DNA of 64,000 nucleotides from Lactococcus carnosus (GCF_006770265.1 NZ_CP017194.1:1736001-1800000); one strand, 5' to 3'; counted from the stretch's first letter, positions 1 to 9,840 are shown. Notes: a model not told the origin generated them from the letters alone. Numbers and translations are program-made.

Positions 1-416
1 TGAACGGACTCAAAAACGTGTTTGGCCATGATCTTATCCATGGTCACGCTAGCTGATGTGATACTAGGACCCACATAAGGCATCCTAAGAATTTCGAGGA
101 AGCCTTGAATAGACCCATCTTCGCCCATCGGCCCATGAAGGATTGGGAATACTACGGCATCTTTTTCATAAATACTAGCCGGTGACACAAAATCAGATGC
201 ACCACTTGTCGCATTCGTCATTAACTTGGTCCCAACTTGGGGTGTCTCAGTAAAAGACTGGGTTTTGATGAAGTCACCTGCTTGTGTGATAAAAAAAGTA
301 TGCACCACAAACTTAGCATAATTTATAGCAAAAATAACACTCTCAGCTGATAGTACGGATACCTCTCGTTCAGCACTACGCCCACCATATAGTAAAATTA
401 AAACTTGTTTTGTCAT
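1..416 (-). CDS. ddl: D-alanine--D-alanine ligase, N-terminal part (runs off window)
   Basis: Only the first 138 codons are inside the window; the rest lies beyond base 1. Ddl joins two D-Ala in the cytoplasm using ATP, to make the dipeptide end of the peptidoglycan stem. The N-terminal lobe is recognisable from [16 protein letters not shown] near residue 9 and [15 protein letters not shown] further on, both hallmarks of the family. The ATG at 414-416 is preceded by AAGGAG at good spacing. It is the last visible gene of a leftward run pbp2B, unknown, recR, ddl, an order usual in streptococci and lactococci, where murF normally follows. No oddity is visible in the part seen. Confidence 0.95.
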   Translation of the reverse strand, partial: MTKQVLILLYGGRSAEREVSVLSAESVIFAINYAKFVVHTFFITQAGDFIKTQSFTETPQVGTKLMTNATSGASDFVSPASIYEKDAVVFPILHGPMGEDGSIQGFLEILRMPYVGPSITSASVTMDKIMAKHVFESV

Positions 417-638
417 CTTATCTCCTTGAAATCATATCGTCATTATTATTATATCATAAAAACAATCACGCTATCTTTTACGCCTACAGATAATCATATC
501 AGGTTATAACTTGTTAAGTAGGGATCACCCGCATAAATCAAGTAAGTTTTACGCTATAAAAAAAAGTGATAGGCCCGGTTAGTTGGCTTATCAACTCTCT
601 TTATTTTTTCAGGTATCTGGTGGTCTCGCCTAAACAGC

Positions 639-1238
639 TTATATTTCCTGACGATTTTCAACCGCCTTGCTTAGCGTCACCTCATCAGCATATTCGATAT
701 CACTCCCAACAGCTAACCCTCTTGCCAGACGTGTCACTTTAATCCCTGCAGGCTTGATCATCCGAGCCAAATACATGGCCGTAGCCTCACCATCACTGGT
801 TGCATTTGTCGCGATAATAATCTCTGCTACCTCACTATCCATTAACCTTGTAATCAAAGTTTTGACGTTAATATCATCTGGACTCACACCATTCATGGGA
901 CTAATCGTGCCATGTAAGACATGATATAGACCAGTATATTCTCTAATTCTTTCCATAGCAAGGACATCTTTTGATTCCTCTACTACAAAAATAGTCGTCT
1001 TATCTCTTGCATCATCCGTACAAATATTACAAGGATCCGCATCCGTCAGATTACCGCAGATACTACAAAAATGAAGATCTCGCTTTGCTGACAAGAGATT
1101 TGCCGCGAAGGCATTTACGTCATCATCTGACATCCCTATGGTATAAAATGCCAGTCTAGTCGCTGTTTTTTGACCAATACCTGGCAGTTTTGCATAAGAC
1201 TCGATGAGCTTAGCAATTGGTTCTGGATAATAAGCCAT
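639..1238 (-). CDS. recR: Recombination protein RecR
   Basis: 199 residues, the normal RecR length. RecR works with RecO (and RecF) to load RecA on gapped DNA in the cytoplasm. Seen in order: an N-terminal helix-hairpin-helix ([14 protein letters not shown], about residues 18-31), a four-Cys zinc finger ([16 protein letters not shown], about 57-72) and a Toprim domain with the [10 protein letters not shown] and [12 protein letters not shown] segments. The ATG is preceded by AGAGGA. It lies between pbp2B and ddl as in related cocci; an extra gene of unknown function separates it from pbp2B here. No terminator is obvious between recR and ddl (222 bases), so co-transcription is possible. Confidence 0.96.
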   Translation of the reverse strand: MAYYPEPIAKLIESYAKLPGIGQKTATRLAFYTIGMSDDDVNAFAANLLSAKRDLHFCSICGNLTDADPCNICTDDARDKTTIFVVEESKDVLAMERIREYTGLYHVLHGTISPMNGVSPDDINVKTLITRLMDSEVAEIIIATNATSDGEATAMYLARMIKPAGIKVTRLARGLAVGSDIEYADEVTLSKAVENRQEI

Positions 1239-1354
1239 CCTTGTCCTCTTCTATATATATATTTCTATTTAAAGTGGTTGCACTAGGTCTTAGTTTGTTA
1301 ACCATCTCATCTAATTTTTGTGATAAAACAGATACTCTAGTCAAGCATGTCAAC

Positions 1355-2080
1355 TTAGCGTAATCTTGCTAATAAGCTATCCGGTACTTGCCAATAGCCG
1401 ATACGACCCATACTACCAGAAAAATACAGATATCGTTTACCATTCTTTACTTGCAATACCGATGCTTGTAAAACAAGGGACTGATCCGCACTTTCGTTCA
1501 GATACAGTTCATTAATAGACTTACCCTTTATAGAACCTGATCTAGTAAAATCAGGTTTTTTACTAATTAATGTGCGCAGTTCATGCAGTATTTTTTGCTG
1601 CTTATCTTTATCTGCTTGATGCATAAGGAACTGATTATCATAAGTGGCATAAGTAAGGTAGGTAGGCCTTAAAAAATCAAAAGCATCCGCTACAGTGTTA
1701 ATTTTTTCACTACACCAAGTCATCATGCTGGCCCCATCAGAATATGGCGTCATCTCCACAAGTAGTTTTTCTTGTGGTAAGCTGTTTATCTTCCAAAGTT
1801 TTGACTTAGTCTTTAGATCCAACTCTTTATTTTTGTAGTCACCAACATAAGTCGCGCCACCAAAGATTTTTGTATCTTTCCCATCACCTGATAGGTTTGG
1901 CATAATATAGGCAGTTGCGTAATAAGTCTTACCATCATAAGTAAGTGTTTCGCTATTCTCTGTCCTCATAACATACCAAAAATAGACTAACCCACTAACT
2001 AGTATGAGCAATAGGATACTACCTGACAAATAGAGACGCTTCCGCTGTTTATTTATCGGATATCTGACAGCCTTTTTCAT
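1355..2080 (-). CDS. Unknown membrane-anchored extracellular protein
   Basis: I do not recognise this 241-residue protein. It has a basic N-terminus (MKKAVRYPINKQRKRLYLSG), one hydrophobic segment at about residues 16-37 and then a hydrophilic remainder, which predicts a short cytoplasmic tail, one membrane anchor and an outside domain. Its stop region lies 116 bases before recR and it starts 23 bases after pbp2B ends, so it probably shares the pbp2B transcript. That context hints at a job near the cell wall or division machinery, but this is inference. The Shine-Dalgarno sequence is weak (around GAATGG). Related cocci usually have recR directly after pbp2B, so this gene looks like a lineage-specific insertion. 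Confidence 0.75.
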   Translation of the reverse strand: MKKAVRYPINKQRKRLYLSGSILLLILVSGLVYFWYVMRTENSETLTYDGKTYYATAYIMPNLSGDGKDTKIFGGATYVGDYKNKELDLKTKSKLWKINSLPQEKLLVEMTPYSDGASMMTWCSEKINTVADAFDFLRPTYLTYATYDNQFLMHQADKDKQQKILHELRTLISKKPDFTRSGSIKGKSINELYLNESADQSLVLQASVLQVKNGKRYLYFSGSMGRIGYWQVPDSLLARLR

Positions 2081-2103
2081 TGATTATCCATTCTTGTAAC
2101 ATC

Positions 2104-4227
2104 TTATTTGAACCCATACATTGAATTGTACAGATTAACAATATCTCTGGTCATATCTTGATTGGCATGGGTAGTTACCCCACCGTCTTTGATGATTGTA
2201 TCTGGGATCATAACACCAATCGCAATTTGTGGCTTATCTGATGGGGCATAGGCGACCACGTTATTGACTGATGTATAAACTTGGTTGCCAGCTGCATCTA
2301 ATGTGAAGGTCTCTGATGTACCTGTCTTAGCATTAATACTCACACTAGCACCATTCATGACATCTTTACCAGTTGCCATGTTACCACCGTGGGTTACCTG
2401 ATACATACCTTGTTGCAGTAATTTAATATTATCCTGAGAGATTGGGATGGTATTGAGCGTTTTTGAAGCAATCGTTTTCTCTAATTTGCCCAATGGACCG
2501 TCTGTTGTACTCCCATAAATACCATCGACAAGGCGTGGGGTAACGCGTTTGCCGTCGTTTGCGATCGTTGCAGCATACTGCGCCAATTGCATCGGTGTAT
2601 ACGTATCGTACTGACCAAAACTTTCATCTAGATAATTGGCTGCATCTGCATCTTGTCCAATAAAGCCATTTGAAGACCCTGGTATATCAATACCCGTTGC
2701 CACACCTAGTCCATACTCTCCATAAGTTTTACGCATTTTTTTAAATGAATCATCTAGTTTAGAGGTAAATATTGTCATGCCTGGTTGGTAGGGCTGACCC
2801 ATGATATTTAGCGCTGTTTGAATCATATAGGTATTAGAAGAATACTCTAGGGCTTGAACAGCAGTAATGGGTGTTACTCGGCCATTTGTAAACCAGGATT
2901 GTTTGGTTGGAGAGCCTAGGATATTAATCGGTTGGTCGTTCAGAACTTGGTTGCCAGACAGGACATTATTTTCCCATCCCGCAGTAATTGTACCCATTTT
3001 GACCACAGAACCTGGTGGAAAGCCACTTTGAATTGTGCCTAGTGCATCGTCGGTAATTTGACCCGTTTTTTTGTCATGCGCAATCCCTGCCATCGCATAA
3101 ATCCCACCTGTTGAGGGATTCATTACCACTGCATAAGCACCTTGGGAAAGTGCACCATAGCCTTCACGCTGTAGGGCATCAAAATTACGTTTCAAAATAT
3201 CTTGTACACCTTGCTGAAATTTCGAATCAAGTGTTAGTTTGAGATTATTACCTGCCTCACCCTTTACAAGGGTCTCCTCTTTCTTAACATGTCCTTGTTT
3301 ATCCACGATGACGCGCTTAACAGCATTCGTTCCATGCAAGGCATCTTCATAGCCTTTTTCCAGATAAGAGGTCCCTACACGATCGTTACGTGAGTAACCT
3401 TTTTTAAGGTAAGCCGCTAAGTCTTCCGCTGGAATCCCTGTCTTTTCACTTGTCACCGTACCTAAAATACTGGTCAGCGTTGGGTCATGGTATTCTCTTT
3501 CCCAAGTGCTACCGACTGAGATGCCTTTGAAGTAGCGCTCATTTTCAGCAATTTTTGCTTGTTGTTCAGCTGTGAAATCACCTGATGCGATGATTGTCGT
3601 CGCAAAATTAGATGTCGCATTCATTTTTTTATAGAGCATGGCAGCGATCTGGGTATCCAAATCAAATGTACTCTCTGCTTTTGTCACTTTTTTTACATAT
3701 TTTGCATAAAGTTTGCCTTCATCCAATCTCTCGCCAGTTTTCTTGTTGATAAGCTCTTTATCAGGGACACGACTTTGTACTTTAGAAAAGTTCTCTGGAT
3801 CTGCTAGGAAGAAATCAATCCGATCACGCTCAGTTAAGCTGTCTGTTGAGACCGACTCTGGAATCACACTGACTAATTTAATGGCAACCTGGCGCATCAT
3901 TTCTGCCGACATCATATTTGTACGTGTAAAGTTTATCGTCTGAACTGACTTGTTGCTGACCATGGGAGTGCCAGTCGCGTCAAATATTTGTCCTCTTGCC
4001 GTCCCTTCTGTCACAGTCGACATAGAACCCGACGTTGCAAGTTTCTTATCATAAAAGCCTTTATCTGCGATTTGCATCTGATAAAGTCTACCAATTAATA
4101 CTAGAAACAGGGCAAAAATGATAAAGAACAAGACATTAATGCGCTTTAATATAGCTTTTGATGGGTTCTCTAACACGTGGGGTGTCTTATTATTTGTTAA
4201 CTTTTTTTTAGATTTCATTAGTACCAT
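2104..4227 (-). CDS. pbp2B: Class B penicillin-binding protein PBP2b (peptidoglycan transpeptidase)
   Basis: A class B PBP of 707 residues, the enzyme that cross-links peptidoglycan outside the membrane, typically in peripheral growth. Seen in order: a basic cytoplasmic tail, a membrane segment (about residues 32-48), a dimerisation domain, then the transpeptidase domain with SVVK (nucleophile Ser about 407), an SSN motif and KTGT (Lys about 634). Two in-frame ATGs exist, at 4227 and 4218. Neither has a Shine-Dalgarno sequence, and a TATAAT hexamer (4226-4231, minus strand) overlaps the first. A transcript starting from it would begin at about the second ATG, so the second may be the true start of a leaderless mRNA. 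Confidence 0.94.
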   Translation of the reverse strand: MVLMKSKKKLTNNKTPHVLENPSKAILKRINVLFFIIFALFLVLIGRLYQMQIADKGFYDKKLATSGSMSTVTEGTARGQIFDATGTPMVSNKSVQTINFTRTNMMSAEMMRQVAIKLVSVIPESVSTDSLTERDRIDFFLADPENFSKVQSRVPDKELINKKTGERLDEGKLYAKYVKKVTKAESTFDLDTQIAAMLYKKMNATSNFATTIIASGDFTAEQQAKIAENERYFKGISVGSTWEREYHDPTLTSILGTVTSEKTGIPAEDLAAYLKKGYSRNDRVGTSYLEKGYEDALHGTNAVKRVIVDKQGHVKKEETLVKGEAGNNLKLTLDSKFQQGVQDILKRNFDALQREGYGALSQGAYAVVMNPSTGGIYAMAGIAHDKKTGQITDDALGTIQSGFPPGSVVKMGTITAGWENNVLSGNQVLNDQPINILGSPTKQSWFTNGRVTPITAVQALEYSSNTYMIQTALNIMGQPYQPGMTIFTSKLDDSFKKMRKTYGEYGLGVATGIDIPGSSNGFIGQDADAANYLDESFGQYDTYTPMQLAQYAATIANDGKRVTPRLVDGIYGSTTDGPLGKLEKTIASKTLNTIPISQDNIKLLQQGMYQVTHGGNMATGKDVMNGASVSINAKTGTSETFTLDAAGNQVYTSVNNVVAYAPSDKPQIAIGVMIPDTIIKDGGVTTHANQDMTRDIVNLYNSMYGFK

Positions 4228-4231
4228 TATA
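4226..4231 (-). promoter_or_regulatory. -10 hexamer overlapping the pbp2B start
   Basis: TATAAT on the minus strand ends inside the first ATG of pbp2B and sits 7 bases before the A of the second ATG (4218). The -35 position is only T-rich. If used, the message would have no leader. Seen in sequence; function is inferred. Confidence 0.4.
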
Positions 4232-4432
4232 CGATAATTTAGAGTAAAAAAAAACTGCTAATCTCGATAAGCCGATCTTTTTCAAAAGCAGATGAGTAGT
4301 CGTTTATTTTTTTTATTGACAATAAATCCTGTGGAAAAGCTCTTGTTTCCTCTATTCAGTCAGACATAATCTAATTTTTTTCATAAAATATGATATAATA
4401 TGAACATATTTATTAAATAGTTGGAGCGTATT

Positions 4433-5335
4433 ATGAGTAAGAAAAGAAGACACCCACATCGTAAGAAAAAGCATCCTGTATTAAAAGTGATTTTAATACT
4501 AGTTGCATTAATTATCATTGCTATTTCAGCAATCCTTTATACACTCTATAAAAATGTTGACACAACATTTTCAAATTCATACACGACTTTTCCAAAAACA
4601 ACGCAGGTTGATTTAAAAAATGCACAACCGTTTACAACACTCATTATTGAAACGGGGACAAATAATTCAAAAAACATCGCTTATGCTGCTGTTTTAGCTT
4701 CTACAAATAAAGCAACAAAACAAACGACTTTTATGAATTTCCCAGTTTTTGCAACATTGCCTAATACAAAGACGATCAACGATATTTATAGTAGTGAAGG
4801 TACTGCTGGTATTATCCAATCGATCAAAGACTTGATGCATGTCTCAGTCAATAAAGTCATTCAAATTGATATTGATAAAATTGGGTCGCTAATAGAAGCA
4901 ACAGGTGGCGTATCGATGCAAAATCCCAGAGCCTTCAACGCAGAAGGCTATCAATTCAAGCAAGGCACGATCAGTTTAAAGACCGCTGACCAAGTCCAAG
5001 CTTATCTGACACAACTTGGTGATACCGATCTTGATGCATCGATTACACGTATCCAAAATGTCTCGATGGCACTTTACGGCAACATTCAAAATGGGTTACG
5101 TAGCAAAAAAATCGAAAGTGTCAATTACTATCGTAACATTCTCCATGCTTTTACAAATATGGCCAAAACAAATGTCAATTTTGACGATGCAAAAACAATT
5201 GGCCTGAAATATAATCAAGCACTCATGCATACAAGCAAGCTAAATCTCCATACAACAGATGTAGCTGGTAAAGAAGTTATATCTCAGGCTGAGCTAGATA
5301 CTGTTAAAGCACTTTTTGAGAAATCATTAAAATAA
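4433..5335 (+). CDS. LytR-CpsA-Psr (LCP) family protein, degenerate
   Basis: 300 residues. LCP proteins transfer polymers from undecaprenyl pyrophosphate to the cell wall on the outer membrane face. Seen: a very basic start (MSKKRRHPHRKKKH), one membrane segment (about residues 16-38) and an LCP-like domain recognisable from IDIDKIGSLIEATGGV and the following F..G.ISL region. The Arg-rich pyrophosphate-binding positions look lost: the usual Y-x-R-x-R stretch reads AYLTQLG, and the early Asp/Arg motif after the membrane segment is absent. The chosen ATG has GGAG six bases upstream. It faces the end of the EPS locus, like orfY near lactococcal eps clusters. It may bind rather than transfer polymer. 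Confidence 0.8.
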   Translation: MSKKRRHPHRKKKHPVLKVILILVALIIIAISAILYTLYKNVDTTFSNSYTTFPKTTQVDLKNAQPFTTLIIETGTNNSKNIAYAAVLASTNKATKQTTFMNFPVFATLPNTKTINDIYSSEGTAGIIQSIKDLMHVSVNKVIQIDIDKIGSLIEATGGVSMQNPRAFNAEGYQFKQGTISLKTADQVQAYLTQLGDTDLDASITRIQNVSMALYGNIQNGLRSKKIESVNYYRNILHAFTNMAKTNVNFDDAKTIGLKYNQALMHTSKLNLHTTDVAGKEVISQAELDTVKALFEKSLK

Positions 5336-5412
5336 GGGTTCAAAAAAATTATCCTACTAAGTAAGCAGTAAACAGGTCCAGTTTTTAAGTTAAGCAAGGC
5401 TGTAAGCACAGT

Positions 5413-5471
5413 CATGAATTGATAAAATGTGTTGTGCATTCATCCATTTTAGTTGATTCATGGCTTTTTTT
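5413..5471 (+). terminator. Terminator after the LCP gene
   Basis: Imperfect stem of about 17 bp (CATGAAT...AAAATG against CATTTTA...ATTCATG) with a 14-base loop, followed by seven T (5465-5471). It ends the LCP message and separates it from the convergent EPS operon. Confidence 0.75.
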
Positions 5472-5539
5472 GCTGTAAAAAAAAACGATGACGAAATTAC
5501 TTCCCCACCGTAGACCATAGCACCATTTTGCTTGATTAC

Positions 5540-6445
5540 TTACTTCATCACAATGTAGTCTGGCACTGCACGATCATCCTGACTTGCAATAATTGTTTGA
5601 CCATTTACTGCAAGTTGGCTTGACCCGCCACTATCCAGCAACAACATATTTTGGAGATTCAATTTTGATACCGTATTCATAATATTATCGTAACCTGCAC
5701 CAGTATCACTCATGATCGCATAGAGATTATTATCTTTATCATTCGCAATAAAAATATGAATTTTCCAGTCTACTGAACCATCATTCAGTTGCACTTTGCC
5801 ATCTCGAATCATCGCTCCCCCGAAATCATAGGCTTGTTGCCCACCATTTTTAATAATGGTAGCAGCAGACGTCCTTGAATCATATATCTGACATGAGCCA
5901 TCTTTATTGATCACAAAAGCATACTGAATAGTTGTACCTGCGCTCCAATCCTGGATCAACTTGCCATTATTAATTTGGAAACCAGCAACCTGACCTGTTT
6001 GCATGTTGAATGCTGAGGCATTCATAATTAAGGCATTTGGATATTTAGCGATAACTTCTGCCATCTTCATCCGTTGATCAGTCAGATTCGTTACTGTTTT
6101 TAGGACTTGTGGATTATTGATTCTGTAAATCGTGATATTATTTGCTGACAAGTCTGTAAATTTATCTAATTTTACTTTTGATGGTACTTTGACCCATCCT
6201 GCTTCATCAGCATCATCTACCACTTCCATGCTACCGGCCGCTGCTGGTGCACCTTTTTGCTCAACGTAGCCATTTGAAGCTGACGTTTTTCTAGGCTGAT
6301 TAGCACTATTAGTCTTTGGTTTATCAGCAGCCGTAAATTTGCCTTTTAGGGCATATACACCTGCACCAGCAATGATGATTAAAATGATGACTACAGCCAC
6401 ATAGACAGGCCACCTGTTCTTCTTTTTCTTTCTTCCGCGTTCCAT
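5540..6445 (-). CDS. Phosphodiester glycosidase (NAGPA) domain protein, EPS locus (EpsL-like)
   Basis: 301 residues: basic start (MERGRKKKKNR), one membrane segment (about 13-34), a Ser/Asn/Lys-rich linker, then a NAGPA-type domain. The signature LLLDSGGSSQLAVNG near residue 268 is the family's glycine-rich active-site region, and FGGAMIRDGKV precedes it. The family removes sugars from phosphodiesters in mammals. In Gram-positive EPS loci (as EpsL of lactococci) it is the usual last gene and its role is unsettled, perhaps polymer release or modification outside the cell. It is the most distal gene of the eps operon, 100 bases after wzx, with GGAAA before the ATG. Confidence 0.85.
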   Translation of the reverse strand: MERGRKKKKNRWPVYVAVVIILIIIAGAGVYALKGKFTAADKPKTNSANQPRKTSASNGYVEQKGAPAAAGSMEVVDDADEAGWVKVPSKVKLDKFTDLSANNITIYRINNPQVLKTVTNLTDQRMKMAEVIAKYPNALIMNASAFNMQTGQVAGFQINNGKLIQDWSAGTTIQYAFVINKDGSCQIYDSRTSAATIIKNGGQQAYDFGGAMIRDGKVQLNDGSVDWKIHIFIANDKDNNLYAIMSDTGAGYDNIMNTVSKLNLQNMLLLDSGGSSQLAVNGQTIIASQDDRAVPDYIVMK

Positions 6446-6545
6446 GATTTTCCTTTCATGATAACCTTTTATTTGATAGTCAACTTTCGTACTTGTAAAA
6501 AGTATGACGATAAGTCTCTATTTATTTTTAGGTTATTTTCAAATA

Positions 6546-7928
6546 TCAAATACTATTACTTATCTTTTTCGCACTTTTAAGATAAGTCGCGAATACTACA
6601 GTCATCAAAATTATAATAATTATTTTTGCAAAAATTAAGTCATCATTTAAATAAACGATTGAAGTCAAACTAGCATAACCCAACAGCATTAAGGCACTTG
6701 TTCCCCATTTGACACGAATATTAATCCATTCTGATGTTTGTTTCAATCTTATAATACTAACTGCCAAGAAACCTACTGCTCCAGAAATCCCTGCTCCATG
6801 AACACCTAATAAAGGTATTAATGCAAGACTTAATGCGATATTAATGATAGTCCCCCAAATTGTGGTCTTAAATAATCCTTTTGTTTTCTTTGCTACTAGA
6901 TATGTTGTACCTAAAAATGCTGAAACATTAGAAAATACAGCTGTTAATAATAGTATTGGGACAAATTCCCAAGCTTTAAAAAATGATGGAGAAACATAAT
7001 AATGCATAAATATTTTGATTATACTCACCATCACTCCAGATCCTAAAAGTAGTAGGTTTAGTGTAACGTTAAACGTAATAGAATATATTTTAGAAACACT
7101 CTTGTGTTTTGCTGTTTCTACCGCAGAAATTTGCCAAGCATTTTGAAAAAGTGCAAATGCAGTTGATAAGAGAGAGGGAATTTTATTTGCAATAGCGAAA
7201 TAACCATTCCCAGCCGGTCCTACAAACGCTAAAATAATTAATCTACTCGCATCATTGGTCAACCACCATGTAAAATTATTCGGAATCATTGGCATACTAT
7301 AAACTAGCATCTCTTTAATACCACTTTTACTAACAAGATTTTTATCCCAAAATTTCCAAAATTCCCCTGCAAAGAATAAAAATATAACACCACAAAAATT
7401 TGAAATAACCAGAGATAATAAATAACCATCTAAACCATGTTTATAAATAATCATCAAAACGATATTGGACAGGACATTAACAACTGACACCACAACACCA
7501 GACATCGCATAAAGCCGAATACGATCCATACCTCGTGCAAAATTTTGAAAATGGTTAAGTACTAGCATTAAGCCTAGATAAAACCCTACTGTCCACCAAT
7601 ACTTTATACCCATAGAATAAATTACTATACCAGATAATATAGAGATGATAAACCCAAACCCAGTTAAAACACTACCGTTTGAAAATATCTCATTTTTATT
7701 TTTTTCTTTATCTAGTCCCCAACGAAAAACTGCTGTAAAAATATTCAATGATACCACTGGTAATAACATATTTACAGTAGTGTTAATTAAGTCCGAGACA
7801 CCAAATGCTGAAGCTGACAATATACTTGTGTATATTGGGACCATAAAAAAGGATATAAGTAATGTTGCGCCATTCCCAATTGCAAAAATTAACGTATCAC
7901 CAGCTAGTTTTCTAAAAAGATGTTTCAT
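6546..7928 (-). CDS. wzx: Polysaccharide flippase (Wzx)
   Basis: 460 residues with about 12-14 hydrophobic segments across its whole length, the pattern of MOP-superfamily flippases that move the lipid-linked EPS repeat unit from the inner to the outer membrane face. The N-terminus (RKLAGDTLIFAIGNGATLLISFFMVPIYTSIL) is typical of Wzx. It overlaps the upstream pyruvyltransferase gene by four bases (ATGA), so it is translationally coupled. Together with Wzy it defines a Wzx/Wzy-dependent pathway. The gene is AT-rich like the rest of the variable EPS block. Confidence 0.92.
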   Translation of the reverse strand: MKHLFRKLAGDTLIFAIGNGATLLISFFMVPIYTSILSASAFGVSDLINTTVNMLLPVVSLNIFTAVFRWGLDKEKNKNEIFSNGSVLTGFGFIISILSGIVIYSMGIKYWWTVGFYLGLMLVLNHFQNFARGMDRIRLYAMSGVVVSVVNVLSNIVLMIIYKHGLDGYLLSLVISNFCGVIFLFFAGEFWKFWDKNLVSKSGIKEMLVYSMPMIPNNFTWWLTNDASRLIILAFVGPAGNGYFAIANKIPSLLSTAFALFQNAWQISAVETAKHKSVSKIYSITFNVTLNLLLLGSGVMVSIIKIFMHYYVSPSFFKAWEFVPILLLTAVFSNVSAFLGTTYLVAKKTKGLFKTTIWGTIINIALSLALIPLLGVHGAGISGAVGFLAVSIIRLKQTSEWINIRVKWGTSALMLLGYASLTSIVYLNDDLIFAKIIIIILMTVVFATYLKSAKKISNSI

Positions 7929-9040
7929 TTAAATTGACCTTTTGTTTCCTCTATTGAATTAATCAATATTTCAGCATTCTCAAAATGTCCCTGGCTTTTC
8001 TGAGCTAATTCTTCTATATTTTCACATTTTGCTAAATTTCCAGATATTATCTTTTCTATAATTTTATTCGTATCTTTTTTTAGATTTTTTAACTCTGAAA
8101 AATAATTTATTTTATTTTGATCTATCATCAGGTTTTTCATTTTATTTGAATATCCTAAAGCATAAAAAGGAATTTCATATACTTGACTCAATATTGCAGA
8201 ATGGAACCGAGTTGCTAAAAATTTTTCACATGCTGAAAATTTTTCCAAAAATGATTCTGTATTCCTTAGGTATGGGACTATCTCTATCATAGAAGGGAAT
8301 TTTGAAAATTCCTTGATATAACAAGCACTTATCAAATCATTTTCATCTTCTGAATCGAATGCAAAGACTGCAACTTTTTGCCCTGTTCTATTAATAAATT
8401 CATCTGCTATAGTTGTATAGGCCAAATAATTATCATAATTCTGTTTTTTATTAGCACTCCTATATGCTGATATACCAAGCCCATATTCTTTAACACTTTT
8501 AGTATTTGGTAAAGTTAATCTTAATCCATATACAATATCCGGAAATATTTTCACATATTTAGAGATGTTATCGGAAGTAGAACTATCGAGAGTTTGAAAA
8601 GAATAATTATCTCTAACGGTAATAAGATTTTTAGAATTCAACTCATATTCAGCAAGCTTCAATCCATAATTCTTTTTATCAAATGGACCCAGATTTGCTC
8701 CTATAACTGCTGTCTTGATCTCATATTTTTTAGCAAATTTCTTTAATTTTTTTGCTTCAAAATAACGATAACGTAATTTTATTGCATCCTTTATACTTTC
8801 AATTTTCAAAATAAACATTGAACCACCAATAATTATGTGGATATCCGCAAATTTCAAAACCTGATTATAAAGATTAGGCGAATAAAAAGTAATATTTTTT
8901 TCACACTCAAATCCCGAATTAAACAGGTCATCATCTGAAAAAATAATAATGTTATGTTGCTTAAATTTTCGAGAAAATAATTTTATCATCAAATCATCCC
9001 CAAGATTATTATCTATGTATGGTTGTAATACTATGTTCAT
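7925..9040 (-). CDS. Polysaccharide pyruvyl transferase family protein
   Basis: 371 residues matching the polysaccharide pyruvyl transferase fold: NLGDDLMIKLF near residue 12, IGANLGPF in the middle and the C-terminal RFHSAILSQVYEIPFYALGY with the conserved His. Such enzymes add pyruvate ketals from phosphoenolpyruvate to sugars of the repeat unit in the cytoplasm, giving the polymer negative charge. It overlaps both neighbours by four bases. The family also holds enzymes of uncertain chemistry, so pyruvylation of this EPS is a prediction. Confidence 0.85.
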   Translation of the reverse strand: MNIVLQPYIDNNLGDDLMIKLFSRKFKQHNIIIFSDDDLFNSGFECEKNITFYSPNLYNQVLKFADIHIIIGGSMFILKIESIKDAIKLRYRYFEAKKLKKFAKKYEIKTAVIGANLGPFDKKNYGLKLAEYELNSKNLITVRDNYSFQTLDSSTSDNISKYVKIFPDIVYGLRLTLPNTKSVKEYGLGISAYRSANKKQNYDNYLAYTTIADEFINRTGQKVAVFAFDSEDENDLISACYIKEFSKFPSMIEIVPYLRNTESFLEKFSACEKFLATRFHSAILSQVYEIPFYALGYSNKMKNLMIDQNKINYFSELKNLKKDTNKIIEKIISGNLAKCENIEELAQKSQGHFENAEILINSIEETKGQFK

Positions 9041-9840
9041 CTCTTCACCATTCCTAGCAATTCTTTTATCGTTGCTTTTACTACCATAATGAATTCATTA
9101 AGTTTATAATAACGAGCAAGTTTTTTCTCGTTTATATACTTGTCTGTAATATAGCAAAAATTATAAAAAGTACGATAATATCTTTTGAATACTTTTGAAT
9201 TATGACTAATTGAGTTTTCTAATACTCGATAATTAAGCTTTGTTTTTGTTGTAAAAAAAGCTTTAGCCTTATTAGTGATAATTAGATTTAACCAAAAATC
9301 TAAATCATCAAATAATTCATTGTTTAATTTCAAATCAAATTTCACTTCATCAATTATTTTACAATTTATTAATGCACTTACGTTAATAATATTGTTTTTA
9401 AGAAACATATCTTTTAGCTCAAATTCATAATCATCAGGTAAATATTTAACATATGATTTTGAATTAAAGTCCCAAATCTTACAAAATACAATATCCGCTT
9501 CCATCGTAAGAGATTCATTATAAAGAATTTCAACATAATCTTTATCAATAAAATCATCACCATCAATGAATATTAAATAATCACCTCTTGCTTGAGATAA
9601 GCCTTCATTTCTAACAAAATTGGCTCCTTTGTTACTTTCAGAGAAAAAGTATGTCTCTTCAAACGGAGAATTGTTAATAGTCTTTAAAATCATTTCTTTG
9701 GAATTATCTGTTGACCCATCATCATATATAAGAATTTCAATATTTCTATAAGTTTGTTTAAATATACTTTCTAAGCACTCTTCGATATATTTCACCTTAT
9801 TGAAACATGTTACAATGATTGAAATTTTATCTTTTTGCAT
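9037..9840 (-). CDS. Glycosyltransferase family 2
   Basis: 267 residues with a GT-A fold start: ISIIVTCFNKVKYIEECLESIFKQ, then DDGSTDNSKE (nucleotide-binding Asp) and LIFIDGDDFID (DxD-type metal site, about residues 90-100). It transfers one sugar from a nucleotide sugar to the growing lipid-linked EPS unit at the cytoplasmic membrane face. Donor and linkage cannot be read from sequence. It overlaps the next gene by four bases and the previous gene by 14 bases. Confidence 0.88.
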   Translation of the reverse strand: MQKDKISIIVTCFNKVKYIEECLESIFKQTYRNIEILIYDDGSTDNSKEMILKTINNSPFEETYFFSESNKGANFVRNEGLSQARGDYLIFIDGDDFIDKDYVEILYNESLTMEADIVFCKIWDFNSKSYVKYLPDDYEFELKDMFLKNNIINVSALINCKIIDEVKFDLKLNNELFDDLDFWLNLIITNKAKAFFTTKTKLNYRVLENSISHNSKVFKRYYRTFYNFCYITDKYINEKKLARYYKLNEFIMVVKATIKELLGMVKR

